64,000 nucleotides of DNA from Gemmatimonadaceae bacterium. Its GTDB lineage: Bacteria > Gemmatimonadota > Gemmatimonadetes > Gemmatimonadales > Gemmatimonadaceae. This document shows, piece after piece, positions 17,219-26,512 of the stretch (position 1 is its first letter; each line of letters starts with the position of its first letter). The DNA is taken from NCBI GenBank assembly GCA_020851035.1, contig JADZDM010000006.1, positions 62,001-126,000 on the forward strand, written 5' to 3'. The position numbers and the translations under genes were made by a program. The notes under the pieces are model-generated. The model made no database searches and had not been told where the DNA came from. It worked only from the letters and a program-made list of their open reading frames with translations.

Positions 17219-20200
17219 ATGCTCCCGTCGCCAGCACCCGTCCCGCCGTGGGGCGCCGAACTGCCGCTCGTCGGCCGGCGCGGCGAACTCGCCACCCTCC
17301 GGCGCCACCTGGCCGACGCCATGGACGGCCGCGGCCACTGCGTGCTGCTGACGGGTGAGGCGGGGATCGGGAAGTCGCGCCTGCTGGTGCAACTCGCGCA
17401 GGATGCCGCGGCGCGCGGGGTGCTGGTCGCCGCCGGCAGCGCCTTCGCGATGGAGGCCGGGGTGCCGTACGGCGCCGTCGCCGATGCGCTCGCCCGTCCG
17501 CTGCGCGCCCTGGATGCCGCCACGCTCACGGTGCTCGCCCGCGGCACCGAGGCCGACCTGCGTGCAGTGGTGCCCGGCCTGTCCGGTGCCGCAGCGCCGC
17601 GGCGCGACACCGATGGCACGGCGCACCTGCGCTGGAACGTCACGCAGTTCCTCGCGCGGCTGGCCGCGCGCACGCCGCTGCTGCTGGTCCTCGACAACGC
17701 GCACGAGAGCGACGCCTCGTCGCTGGAACTGCTCCACTTCCTCGCGCGCCAGCTCGCCGGCACGCGGATCCTCGTGGTGCTGGCGTACCTGGACGATGGC
17801 CGCGACGGCAACCCGGCGCTGCAGGGCATGGTGCGCTCGCTGCTGGCCACGCGGGACGCCACGCAGGTCCGTGTCGAGAGCCTCACGCGCGCGCACCTGG
17901 AGGAGCTGCTGCAGCGCGCCTTCCTGCTCGACGCCGACGAGGCACGCGACCACGCCGCGGTGCTCTGGTCGCACACCCGTGGCAACCCGTTCTTCGTGGA
18001 CGAGTCGCTGAAGGCGCTGGCCGACGCGGGGCGCATCCGGAAGACGGCGTCGGGCTGGCTGATCGAGGCCACGCAGCCACACACGCTGCCTCCCACCGTG
18101 CGCGATGCGGTCCTCGCGCGGCTGGAGTCACTCGACGCCGGCGCGCGGCGCCTGGCCGAGGCCACGGCGATGGTGGAGTCACGCGCCTCGCTCGCCCTGC
18201 TCGGCCGCGTGACGCAGATGGACGACGTCGCACTCGCCGACGGCATCGACGCGTTGTGCCGCCGGCGCATCCTGCTCGAGCATCGCCTCGACGACGGTGC
18301 CGAGTACGAGTTCGCGCACCCGATCATCCAGTCCACCGTGCGCGCCACACTCACCGCGGCGCGCGAGCGGGTGCTGCATGCCGCCATCGCCACCGCGCTC
18401 GAGTCGCTGCACGGGGACGCGGCGCTGGCGCGCGCGGGTGAGCTGGCCCGGCACCTGGTGCTGGGGCACGAGCTCGGGCATGACGAACGGACGCTGACCT
18501 ACCTCAGCGCCGCCGGTCGCGATGCGCTGGCCCGGCGCGCCGACGGGGAGGCCACGCGCTGGCTGCGTGAGGCCCTGGCCATCGCCGACGGCCTCGGCAA
18601 CGCGGCTGCCACGGCGCGCCTGCTCGAGGATCTCGCCACGGTGCGCATGCGCCTCGGTGACTTCGGCGAGGCGGGAGCGCTGTGGCGCCGCGCCCTGCAG
18701 CTCGCGACGGACCGGCGCGACGAGACCGCGCGGGCGCACCTGCTGCACTGCCTGGCCCAGGAGGCAGCGCGCACGGGGCAGACCGCCAAGGGGCTGTCGC
18801 TGCTGGACGAGGCAGTCGCCGCCGCCGACGCCGCGCAACGTGCCGACCTGGCGGTGCGGATCGGCGTGGCACGCGCCAAGATGCAGCAGGCCATGGGCCG
18901 GCACGACGACGCCACGGCCACCGTGCACGCGACGCTGGCGACGGCGACGGCGCTGGGTGACACCGCCCTGCTGGCCCGCGTGCACCAGGTGGCGCTGCAG
19001 CTCTATGCGTGGACGGGGCCGGCCAGCACCGCGCGCGAGCATGGCGTCCGCGCGCTCGCCCTCGCCGCGGAGAGCGGCGACCGCGAGGTGGCGTGGGCCG
19101 CGCACTGGGCGATGGCGATGCTCGAGGGCTTCACCGGTGACGTGGACGGTGTCGCCGGGCACCTGCGTGATGCCGCCGCGATCGCCGATGCCCTCGGCTC
19201 ACCGTCGCTGCAGGCGATGACCGCCGAGATCGAGATCGAGCACGCGTCGGGCACGGGGCGCTGGGACGAGGCGCTGGCGATCGCGGCGCGGACGATCCCG
19301 TTCGCACGTGCGACGATGCCGCGGTCACTCCTCCCCCGCTTGCTGGTGTGGACCGGCATGGTGCTGCTCGAGCGCGACGAGACCGAGCAGGCGCGGGCGT
19401 CGTTCGAGGAGGCGTGGACGCTCTCCGGCGCCGCCGGTGCGGGGACCGGTGACGCCGCGATCGAGAATGTGCACAACGTGATCCTCGCGCACACGGGGAT
19501 GGGCCTCTACGCACTGTCCCACGGCGAGTGGGCGCGGGCGCGTGACTACGGCGAGCGCGGGCTCGCGCTGGCGGACCGCTTCGGCTACGTGGCGTGGGCG
19601 ATCCACCGCCTGCTGCCGATGATCATGGAGGCGGCGCTGCGCACGCACGATTTCGATCGCGTCGAGGGGCTGATGTCGCGCCTGCGGCTGCAGTCGACGG
19701 CGCTGGGGCACCGTCTGGGGCTGGCCTGGGCGACGGCGGCCGAGGCGCTGGTGGCGCGGATGAAGCACCACGCGCCAGACGCGGCCGCACGGTTGCTTGC
19801 GGCGGCCGACGAACTGGACGCCGTGCCCTTCATCTTCCATGGGGCCCGCATGCGGCGGAATGCGGCGCAGGTGCTGGAGCTGGATGGCGACGTGGCCGGT
19901 GCGGTGCGCGAGCTACGGCGCGCGCACGACGTGTTCGTGCGGCTGGGCGCCGAGCTGGAACTGCGCGGCGTGCGCACCCAGTTGCGCGGCCTTGGCGTGC
20001 GACTGCCGCCACGCACGACGACCGAGGGCGCCGCCACGCTCACGGGTCGCGAACTCGAGATCGCACGGGCGGTGGCGCGGCGAATGAGCAACAAGGAGAT
20101 CGGCACGACCCTCGACATCTCCTCGCGCACAGTCAGCACCCACCTCTCGAACATCTATGCGAAGCTGGGCGTCGACTCGCGCGGTGCACTGGCCGATGCC

Positions 20201-20233
20201 CTGCGCGAGGATCCGCGGCTTGGCGGTGGCTGA
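17219..20233 (+). CDS. Large ATPase-LuxR regulator (MalT/LAL-like)
   Basis: A 1004-residue regulator. The N-terminal AAA/STAND ATPase has Walker A GEAGIGKS (46-53) and Walker B LLLVLDNAHESD. The middle 500 residues are helical TPR-like repeats (RADGEATRWLREALAIADGL and many others). The C-terminus is a LuxR HTH (LTGRELEIARAVARRMSNKE, then STHLSNIYAKLGV). LAL proteins bind ATP and an inducer, oligomerise and activate promoters. I prefer the ATG at 17219, which puts the ATPase close to the start; a GTG at 17165 is open. It lies 71 bases after the propeptide-like gene and may regulate it. The target is unknown. Confidence 0.92.
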   Translation: MLPSPAPVPPWGAELPLVGRRGELATLRRHLADAMDGRGHCVLLTGEAGIGKSRLLVQLAQDAAARGVLVAAGSAFAMEAGVPYGAVADALARPLRALDAATLTVLARGTEADLRAVVPGLSGAAAPRRDTDGTAHLRWNVTQFLARLAARTPLLLVLDNAHESDASSLELLHFLARQLAGTRILVVLAYLDDGRDGNPALQGMVRSLLATRDATQVRVESLTRAHLEELLQRAFLLDADEARDHAAVLWSHTRGNPFFVDESLKALADAGRIRKTASGWLIEATQPHTLPPTVRDAVLARLESLDAGARRLAEATAMVESRASLALLGRVTQMDDVALADGIDALCRRRILLEHRLDDGAEYEFAHPIIQSTVRATLTAARERVLHAAIATALESLHGDAALARAGELARHLVLGHELGHDERTLTYLSAAGRDALARRADGEATRWLREALAIADGLGNAAATARLLEDLATVRMRLGDFGEAGALWRRALQLATDRRDETARAHLLHCLAQEAARTGQTAKGLSLLDEAVAAADAAQRADLAVRIGVARAKMQQAMGRHDDATATVHATLATATALGDTALLARVHQVALQLYAWTGPASTAREHGVRALALAAESGDREVAWAAHWAMAMLEGFTGDVDGVAGHLRDAAAIADALGSPSLQAMTAEIEIEHASGTGRWDEALAIAARTIPFARATMPRSLLPRLLVWTGMVLLERDETEQARASFEEAWTLSGAAGAGTGDAAIENVHNVILAHTGMGLYALSHGEWARARDYGERGLALADRFGYVAWAIHRLLPMIMEAALRTHDFDRVEGLMSRLRLQSTALGHRLGLAWATAAEALVARMKHHAPDAAARLLAAADELDAVPFIFHGARMRRNAAQVLELDGDVAGAVRELRRAHDVFVRLGAELELRGVRTQLRGLGVRLPPRTTTEGAATLTGRELEIARAVARRMSNKEIGTTLDISSRTVSTHLSNIYAKLGVDSRGALADALREDPRLGGG

Positions 20234-20339
20234 CGGGGTGAACTGCGCGCGGTGGGCGGCATGACGGGTCATGGCGGTGGCCTCGATCCAGGGAGACGTG
20301 GTGCTTTCCCAGGATGGATCCTCCGCCACCGGTCAGCGA

Positions 20340-20355
20340 TACGTCAGCTGACGTA
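20340..20355. promoter_or_regulatory. Perfect 16-base palindrome between convergent genes
   Basis: TACGTCAGCTGACGTA reads the same on both strands and has no loop, so it is better suited to a dimeric protein than to RNA folding. It lies 107 bases after the LuxR-type gene and 34 bases before the stop of the minus-strand AraC gene. No U-run follows. Role unknown. Confidence 0.45.
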
Positions 20356-20388
20356 GGCATCGGCCGTGTCACGCGGCCGCGCGGGCGG

Positions 20389-21483
20389 TCAGCCTGCTGG
20401 CCGGCGCCCTTCCTGGCCCGCGCGCCCGCCGCGCCACGACAGCGGGGTCGCGCCCGTCCACCGCTTGAACGCGCGCGAGAAGGCGGCGGGCTCGGAGAAC
20501 CCGACCAGCGCCGCCGCCTGCTGCACGGTGGTGCCGGGCTGCCCGAGATACGCCACGGCCGCTGCCTCGCGGAGCGCATCCACCACCCGGGCGAAGGTCG
20601 TGCCCTCGGCCTGCAGGCGTCGGTAGAGCGTCTGCCGACTCATCGCGAGACTGGCGGCGACGTGGGCCATTGCCGGCACCCCTGCGGAGAGTCGCGGGCC
20701 GACGAGCGCCTCGACCATGCCACGACAGCTCCGGCTCCGCTCCAGCGTCGCGAGCTGCGCGTCGGCGTGGGCGGTCAGCACCCGAAAGGCGTATCGCGCC
20801 GTCGGCTCCACGGGCTGGTCGAACCAGGCGGGATCGAAGAGGATGGCATTGCGGTCGGCACCGAACCGCACCGGCACCCGGAACACCGCCGCGTATGCCG
20901 CGCGATGTGCAGGCGCCGGATGCCTGAGACGCACCGCGCGCACCACCGGCGCATCGGTGCGCTGGCGGATCCCCGTCACGAACCGCGCGAACGTCGCCTC
21001 CGTCACTTCCGGTGACATCTCCGACCCGGGACGGGTATCGCACATCCAGGTCCCCGCCGGCGACGCCTGCAGCACATACCGATCCTCGCCAGGCGCCTGC
21101 CCGAAGTCGAGCGTGAGGCGGGCGTAGCGATTGAGCATGGCGAAGGCGTCGCGGATGGTGCCGGTGGCGCTGCCGATCACACCGGCGGCCGCGACCTGTG
21201 CACACGCCACCGCCTCGCCCCAGTGCAGCGCAAAGGCCGCGTCACCCGTCAGGGCCGCTGCACCGCGCACCAGCCGCAGGTAGTCGGCCAGAGGAATCCG
21301 CGCGTCCGCGTCGGCCAAGGTGGCGTCGTCGATGCCGGCTGAGCGGAGCAGCTGGAGCCGCTGCACTCCGCGCGTGACGGCAAAGTCCACCACCCCGCCC
21401 GCGTACCCTGCCGAGACCGTCGTGCCAGGGCTGGCCTGGCTCGGAATGGCGCGTGCGACCCGCGGTTCGGCGAGGGCGATCAT
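20389..21483 (-). CDS. AraC family regulator (OruR-like, arabinose_bd N-terminus)
   Basis: A 364-residue regulator. The N-terminal two-thirds match the arabinose_bd/OruR type sensor (ARIPLADYLRLVRGAAALTG near the start). The C-terminal 85 residues carry two HTH motifs (HVAASLAMSRQTLYRRLQAE; VGFSEPAAFSRAFKRWTG). The ATG at 21483 has AGGAG upstream; a longer frame to 21543 lacks one. It is divergent from the DUF2306 gene with a 197-base gap and could control it. The ligand is unknown. Confidence 0.9.
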   Translation of the reverse strand: MIALAEPRVARAIPSQASPGTTVSAGYAGGVVDFAVTRGVQRLQLLRSAGIDDATLADADARIPLADYLRLVRGAAALTGDAAFALHWGEAVACAQVAAAGVIGSATGTIRDAFAMLNRYARLTLDFGQAPGEDRYVLQASPAGTWMCDTRPGSEMSPEVTEATFARFVTGIRQRTDAPVVRAVRLRHPAPAHRAAYAAVFRVPVRFGADRNAILFDPAWFDQPVEPTARYAFRVLTAHADAQLATLERSRSCRGMVEALVGPRLSAGVPAMAHVAASLAMSRQTLYRRLQAEGTTFARVVDALREAAAVAYLGQPGTTVQQAAALVGFSEPAAFSRAFKRWTGATPLSWRGGRAGQEGRRPAG

Positions 21484-21680
21484 GGCCTGCTCCTGGTTAC
21501 GAAGTGGACAGCTGTCTCCCTCCACAACGGGCGTGCCGCCCATCCGGATTCACCGGCGCTCCGCGGCTGGCCCGCAGGGTCATGCGATTGGCTCCGGCGG
21601 TCATGGGCGGCGCGGTCGGGCCCGCCGATACTGGGTACTCGGTGCGTCGCGCCGCCCGAATCCCCGCCAGTGAGCCAGCC

Positions 21681-22532
21681 ATGCCCGCCTCCACCGCCAT
21701 CCGGACCGACCCCGATATCCGGACCGACCCCGATATCCGCGCCATGCGGGCGGCGCGCGTGCTGCGCGCCTCGGTCACGCTCTGGACAGTCGTCGCGCTG
21801 ACCGGGCAGCTCATCTTCGCCGTCTACATCGCGGGCTTCTACGGTCGCGGTGCACTGTCCGGCACGCTGGCGACGACGCTCAACACCGTGATGCCGCACG
21901 GTTATGTGCCCGGCGACCTGACGGGCAACGCGATCCAGCTTGCACACCTGCTCTTCGCCGTGGTGATGATCGGGTGCGGTTTTCTCCAGCTTGCCCCGGT
22001 GGTGCGTCGTCGCATGCCACGCCTGCATCGGGTGAGCGGCCGGCTGTACCTGCTCTCGGCCCTGATCCTGAGTGTGGGCGGGCTCCACCTCGTGTGGGTG
22101 CGTGGTGGCGTGGGTGGGCTCGGCAACCATCTGGGCGTGAGTGCCAACGCGCTGGTCATCCTCGCCTGCGGCAGCATGGCACTGCGAACGGCGCGCGCCC
22201 GGGACTTCGCGGCGCACCGGCGGTGGGCGCTGCGGACCTTCCTGGCCGCGAACGGCGTGTGGTTCTTCCGGATCGGGCTGCTGCTCTGGCTGCTCGCCTG
22301 GCAACGCCCGGTGGGATTCGACGCTGACCGGTTCCGCGGCCCGTTCCTGGACGTGCTCAGCTTCACGCAGTTCGTCGTGCCGCTCGCGCTGCTGCAGCTG
22401 TACCTGCGCGTCCAGGAGGCCGGCAGCGCGGCCGCGCGGCAGGCGCTGGCGGTGGCGGTGTTCGTGCTGACGCTCGCCACCGCGGCCGGGATCTTCGGCG
22501 CGACGATGGCGCTGTGGAAGCCACATCTCTGA
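21681..22532 (+). CDS. DUF2306 family membrane protein
   Basis: A 283-residue inner-membrane protein with about seven hydrophobic segments. It matches DUF2306 (NAIQLAHLLFAVVMIGCGFL, HRVSGRLYLLSALI, FAAHRRWALRTFLAANGVWF). The histidines in HRVSGR and AAHRRWALR recall heme-binding membrane proteins, but function is unknown. Near the N-terminus an 18-base unit is exactly duplicated (21699-21734), encoding RTDPDI twice. It is divergent from the AraC regulator. Confidence 0.85.
   Translation: MPASTAIRTDPDIRTDPDIRAMRAARVLRASVTLWTVVALTGQLIFAVYIAGFYGRGALSGTLATTLNTVMPHGYVPGDLTGNAIQLAHLLFAVVMIGCGFLQLAPVVRRRMPRLHRVSGRLYLLSALILSVGGLHLVWVRGGVGGLGNHLGVSANALVILACGSMALRTARARDFAAHRRWALRTFLAANGVWFFRIGLLLWLLAWQRPVGFDADRFRGPFLDVLSFTQFVVPLALLQLYLRVQEAGSAAARQALAVAVFVLTLATAAGIFGATMALWKPHL
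21699..21734 (+). repeat. Exact in-frame 18-base tandem duplication
   Basis: ATCCGGACCGACCCCGAT occurs at 21699-21716 and again at 21717-21734, followed by ATCCGC, the start of a third unit. It keeps the frame and adds six residues before the first membrane segment of the DUF2306 protein. Such duplications usually arise by slippage. Confidence 0.85.
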
Positions 22533-22586
22533 GCCGGTGGGGAGCACGCTCTGGCGCAGGGCATCACACGTCCTTTATTGCAGTGC

Positions 22587-24152
22587 ATGCCGACCGCCTG
22601 CCTGCCGTCCCGCCGCGTGCCGATCCTCGCCACGCTGTTCCTGCTGGGCGCTGCGGCGCTGCCGGCGCAACCGACGAACGCACCGCCCACCGGCGTTGGC
22701 GCGCCGGGCCCACGCGCCTGGGCGGCCATCCGTGAGTCCGACCTGCGTCGCGACCTGTTCGCGATGGCCTCCCCGGCCATGCGCGGGCGCGAGGGCGGCT
22801 CGATCGACGAGCTGAAGGCGTCGATCTGGGTGGCCGAGCAGTATGCGAGGATCGGCCTCGTACCGATGGGCGATGACGGCACCTGGTTCCAGTGGTTCAA
22901 CATCACGCGCACGCGCGTCTCGGCCAGCGGCAGCACGGCGAGCGTGGCGGGGCGGCCGCTGCAGGTGTACCGCGACATCGTGCCACTCACCGGCTTCCCG
23001 GTCGAGGCATCCGGCGCGGTGCTGTGGCTGGCCAATCCCCTCGACACGACGGTCGACGTGCGCGGTCGCATCGTCGCGACGCCGGTGCAGGTGCCGCCAG
23101 CGGCGGCGGTGCGCAGCACCAGCTATCCCACGCGTGTGCGCTACTCCGAGGCGGCGACCGCCTACACGCTGCGCACGCTGACGCGGCGCGGGGCCCTGGC
23201 GGTGCTGGTGGTGGCCAGTGACTCGGTGGACGCGGCGTTCGATGCCGTGGCGGTGCAGCGTGAACGCGGCTCCTACGACGTGGACCGCGGCACCCCGCGG
23301 GCGTACGGCCAGTCCGACCGGGTGGCGCCGCTGCCGGTGGCGGGTGCCGGTCCCACACCGGCGTTCCTCGTGCGCGCTGCCCTCTGCAGCACGCTGCGCG
23401 AGCAGCCGGCGGTGCAGCTCTCGGTGCGCCTGGACCGCTTCGACGTGCCGAGCGTGAATGTCATCGGCGGCCTGCGCGGCGCGGATGCCACGCTGCGCAA
23501 CGAGTGGGTGCTCTACAGCTCGCACCAGGATGCCAACGGCACGCGCAACCTGGCGGCCGGCGACTCCGTGCTGGCCGGCGCCGATGACAATGCCAGCGTG
23601 AGCGTGGCGCAGTTCGGCGCCGCCCGCGCGCTGGTCGCGCAGCGACCGCGGCGGAGCGTGCTCTTCGTGCACCACGGTGCCGAGGAGCGCGGCCTGCTGG
23701 GTTCGCGCTACCACTCGGCGCACCCGGTGGTGCCGCTGGCGCAGGTCGTGGCCGTGCTCAACGGCGACATGATCGGCCGCAACAATCCCGACACCGCGGC
23801 GCTCCTCGGCGCGCAGCCGCCACACCGCGGCTCGGCCGACCTCGTGCAGTGGGCGCTGGCGGCGAATGCGCGCACCGGCAAGTTCGTGATCGACACGCTC
23901 TGGGATCGCCCCACGCACCCCGAGGGCTGGTACTTCCGCAGCGACCACGCGCCGTACGCGCGGCTGGGCGTACCGGCGCTGATGTACACCACCAACCTGC
24001 ATGACGACTATCACACCGCCGGCGACATCCCGGAGCGGATCGACTATCCGAAGCTGCTGCGCATGACGCAGTGGATGTACCTGACGGGCTGGTACGTCGC
24101 GAACGCTCCGAAGCGGCCGGCGGTGGATCCCGGGTTCAGGCTGGAGCGGTAG
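22587..24152 (+). CDS. Exported M28 family metallopeptidase
   Basis: A 521-residue secreted zinc aminopeptidase-like enzyme. A signal peptide ends ALPAQ. Metal and catalytic residues of M28 appear in order: H in YSSHQDANGT, D in GADDNASVS, EE in HHGAEERGLLGS, D in NGDMIGRN, and H in HDDYHTAGD. An inserted PA-like domain lies between residues about 90 and 270. The ATG at 22587 is preferred over TTG 22578 and GTG 22584. It is followed by a very stable hairpin at 24162-24210. It probably degrades peptides outside the cytoplasm. Confidence 0.93.
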   Translation: MPTACLPSRRVPILATLFLLGAAALPAQPTNAPPTGVGAPGPRAWAAIRESDLRRDLFAMASPAMRGREGGSIDELKASIWVAEQYARIGLVPMGDDGTWFQWFNITRTRVSASGSTASVAGRPLQVYRDIVPLTGFPVEASGAVLWLANPLDTTVDVRGRIVATPVQVPPAAAVRSTSYPTRVRYSEAATAYTLRTLTRRGALAVLVVASDSVDAAFDAVAVQRERGSYDVDRGTPRAYGQSDRVAPLPVAGAGPTPAFLVRAALCSTLREQPAVQLSVRLDRFDVPSVNVIGGLRGADATLRNEWVLYSSHQDANGTRNLAAGDSVLAGADDNASVSVAQFGAARALVAQRPRRSVLFVHHGAEERGLLGSRYHSAHPVVPLAQVVAVLNGDMIGRNNPDTAALLGAQPPHRGSADLVQWALAANARTGKFVIDTLWDRPTHPEGWYFRSDHAPYARLGVPALMYTTNLHDDYHTAGDIPERIDYPKLLRMTQWMYLTGWYVANAPKRPAVDPGFRLER

Positions 24153-24161
24153 GCTGCGCGC

Positions 24162-24210
24162 GCAGGGGGCAGGAATCCCGACGGGTGATCGGGAGTTCCC
24201 TGCCCCCTGC
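24162..24210. terminator. Bidirectional terminator-like hairpin between convergent genes
   Basis: GCAGGGGGCAGG (24162-24173) pairs perfectly with CCTGCCCCCTGC (24199-24210), and inside it TCCCGA (24176-24181) pairs with TCGGGA (24189-24194). It sits between the stops of the M28 gene (plus) and the DUF4402 gene (minus). There is no U-run, but the stem is strong in both directions. Confidence 0.7.
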
Positions 24211-24270
24211 GACTGCCGTGTGCCCTGCACTCCGCGTGTGCGGAGCCGCAGTCACGCCCACCGTGCCCGT

Positions 24271-24837
24271 TCAGGCGCCGGTGTAGTTCACCGTGACCGA
24301 GATCTGTCCGAGGTACGAGCCCGTGGCCTGCGAGGCGCCCGGCGTGGCGGTGCCGATCACGCGCAGGTAGAGGTTGCCGCTGCCGCCGGCGGAGCCGGAC
24401 AGCGTCACCGTGTACGTGTTGTCACCGGTGGCGAGCACGGCGTCGGTCCCCGTGCCGTCGACATCGGTCGTGCTCCGTCGCAGCGAGAACGAACCGACCG
24501 GCAGCGTCTCCGTGCCGCTGACGCGCGTGATCACCGATGGCACGTTGACCACCAGGCTCAGCTCCGCACCACCCTCGCCGGCGACGGTGAGTCGCGCGCG
24601 GCCGGCAGCGGCGGTGTTGTCGGTGAAGGCCACGGCCTTGGCGGCGTAGGGCGCGAAGAGGTTGCCGAAGCGCAGGTCCTCGTTCTTCGTGACCGAGAGC
24701 GGGGCGAAGACGCGGGCGGTGATCTGCGCATTGGTGTTGACCGTCGGCGAGGCCTGCGCCTGCGCCTGTGTCACGACGGCGAACAGTGGGAGGATCGCCG
24801 CAGTCAGGACGCGGCGCACGAGTGTGGGAAGGTTCAC
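24271..24837 (-). CDS. DUF4402 family exported structural subunit
   Basis: A 188-residue exported beta-strand protein. The signal peptide begins VNLPTLVRRVLTAAILPLF and ends AQAQA. It matches DUF4402: an early FG motif (DLRFGNLFAP), a glycine-rich middle, and the C-terminal strand GSYLGQISVTVNYTGA. I chose the GTG at 24837 because it starts the signal peptide and has GGAG eight bases before it; ATG 24873 is in frame but lacks a site. Likely a fibre subunit handled by the chaperone and usher encoded from 25636. Confidence 0.82.
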   Translation of the reverse strand: MNLPTLVRRVLTAAILPLFAVVTQAQAQASPTVNTNAQITARVFAPLSVTKNEDLRFGNLFAPYAAKAVAFTDNTAAAGRARLTVAGEGGAELSLVVNVPSVITRVSGTETLPVGSFSLRRSTTDVDGTGTDAVLATGDNTYTVTLSGSAGGSGNLYLRVIGTATPGASQATGSYLGQISVTVNYTGA

Positions 24838-24874
24838 GTGCCGGTCTCCGGAATGGGAAAGTGGTGTCGGCATG

Positions 24875-25435
24875 TCAGGCGCCGACGTAGTTGAGCGAGA
24901 TCTGCACCGTGGCGGCATACGCCCCGGGGGCCTGCGTTCCGTTGGGCAGGGCCGTGGCCCGCACGCGGAAGTAGAGCATGCTTGCCACGCCAGCCGCCCC
25001 GGGCATGCGCATCGAGGCGCGGTTCACGCCGGGGAAGAGTGCGACGTCACTGCCGCCGTTGTCGGCGTCGACCGTGTTCATCCGCATGCCCCAGTCGGCG
25101 AGCGGGAGCACGCCGCTGCCGCCGCGCATCGCGTCGGGCACGGTGAGCTCCATCATGAGCTCCGTGTCGCCCTCGCCGCGGATCGTGAAGCGTCCGCGGC
25201 GGCCGAGCGGGCCGTTGTCCGTGAACGACACGCGCCGCGCGGCGAACGGCGCCGTGAACGTGCCGAATGCCAGGTCATCCTGCGTCGTGACACTGAGTGA
25301 CCCGTTCACGCGCGCCGTGACGTTCACCGTGCCGGACACCTGCGCGTGCACCCGCACACTCCACACGGCCGGCAGCAGCAGCATGACGGCCACGGCGCGC
25401 AGGAGCGTGCGAAGAGAGTGAGAGAAGGGAGCCAT
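24875..25435 (-). CDS. DUF4402 family exported structural subunit
   Basis: A 186-residue paralogue of the next gene downstream. A signal peptide ends VRVHAQ. The FG motif (DLAFGTFTAP) and C-terminal strand GAYAATVQISLNYVGA are conserved. It is first in a two-gene minus-strand unit and divergent from the chaperone gene across 200 bases, so subunit and assembly genes could share regulation. Probably polymerises by donor-strand exchange; this is inferred from family and context. Confidence 0.83.
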   Translation of the reverse strand: MAPFSHSLRTLLRAVAVMLLLPAVWSVRVHAQVSGTVNVTARVNGSLSVTTQDDLAFGTFTAPFAARRVSFTDNGPLGRRGRFTIRGEGDTELMMELTVPDAMRGGSGVLPLADWGMRMNTVDADNGGSDVALFPGVNRASMRMPGAAGVASMLYFRVRATALPNGTQAPGAYAATVQISLNYVGA

Positions 25436-25635
25436 GGGCCTGGATACCTGAACGTCCGCAAGTCATGTGAAGGCGCGCTAACACCTCCCAGTCTCGGAAC
25501 GAACCGGAGCGTGCTGAAGCATTCCCCGGAAATCGCCCGACATGATGGTCGCTTGAGTGCCGGGCCCCACCGGCCGACACTGGCCCCCAGAACAGGCGTT
25601 TACCCCAACCACGACTGATTGCGACTGGTGAAGTG

Positions 25636-26487
25636 ATGAGTGTCCCCGGCGGTCTCCGATTGTGTCGCGTGACGCTGCTCGTGATGGCGATGCTTGGCAT
25701 CGCGGACGCGGCGGCGGCGCAGGCTGCAAGCGTGTCGCCACAGGCCCTGCTGCTCACGAGCCAGTCGCGGATCGGCACGCTGCATGTGCTCAACCCGTAC
25801 TCGACGCCGATCGAGGTGGTGATCGACCTGCGCTACGGCTACGTCACGACCGACAGCGCCGGCCAGGCGATCGTCACGCTCCCGGATGACTCGGTCGCGG
25901 CACCGAACTCCGCGGTGCCGCTGCTGCGGGTGACCCCTGCGCGCTTCATCCTGGTGCCGGGCGCAGTGCAGCTCGTGCGGGTCGCCGCATTCCCGCCGGC
26001 GACGCTGGCCGAGGGGGAGTACTGGGCGCGCATCGGCATCCGGGCGATTCCGCCCTCGAACACCGGCGGGGCCGAGGGCCGTGGCATCGCGGTGGGTGTC
26101 GGGATCCAGGTGAAGACGGTGCTGCCGGTGTTCTATCGCCATGCGCGGGTGGCGACCGGCGTGCGCATGGCCACGCTGGCGCCGCGCCGGCTGGACGACA
26201 GCCTGATCGTGCAGCCGACGTTCACGCGCTCGGGCAGTGCCGCAGCGCTGCTGGCGGTCGAGACGGTGATCACCGACGGGGCGGGCGAGGTGCTCGCGCG
26301 CTCGATGCGGCAGGCGGCGGTCTACCACACGCTGTCGCCGCGGTATGCCTTGGCGCTCACGCCGGCACAGTGGGCACGCGCCACGACCGTGCGGGTCACC
26401 GCCACCAGCCAGCGACCCGATCTCCCGGCGGGCCTCCCGCTGCCGGTGCTTCCTGTGTCGCAGTCGGTCGCGATCCGGTCGCCGTAG
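25636..26487 (+). CDS. Periplasmic PapD-like fimbrial chaperone
   Basis: A 283-residue exported protein with signal peptide ending AAAAQ. The first domain has the PapD-like Ig pattern (VSPQALLLTSQSRIGTLHVL, then LLRVTPARFILVPGAVQLVR) and ends with VKTVLPVFYRH before a second Ig-like domain. Chaperones of this type hold subunits until delivery to the usher. The ATG at 25636 overlaps an in-frame GTG at 25633. The usher-like gene follows after 25 bases. Confidence 0.8.
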   Translation: MSVPGGLRLCRVTLLVMAMLGIADAAAAQAASVSPQALLLTSQSRIGTLHVLNPYSTPIEVVIDLRYGYVTTDSAGQAIVTLPDDSVAAPNSAVPLLRVTPARFILVPGAVQLVRVAAFPPATLAEGEYWARIGIRAIPPSNTGGAEGRGIAVGVGIQVKTVLPVFYRHARVATGVRMATLAPRRLDDSLIVQPTFTRSGSAAALLAVETVITDGAGEVLARSMRQAAVYHTLSPRYALALTPAQWARATTVRVTATSQRPDLPAGLPLPVLPVSQSVAIRSP

Positions 26488-26512
26488 CGATCGCCCCGCC
26501 CCCGGCGTCCTG

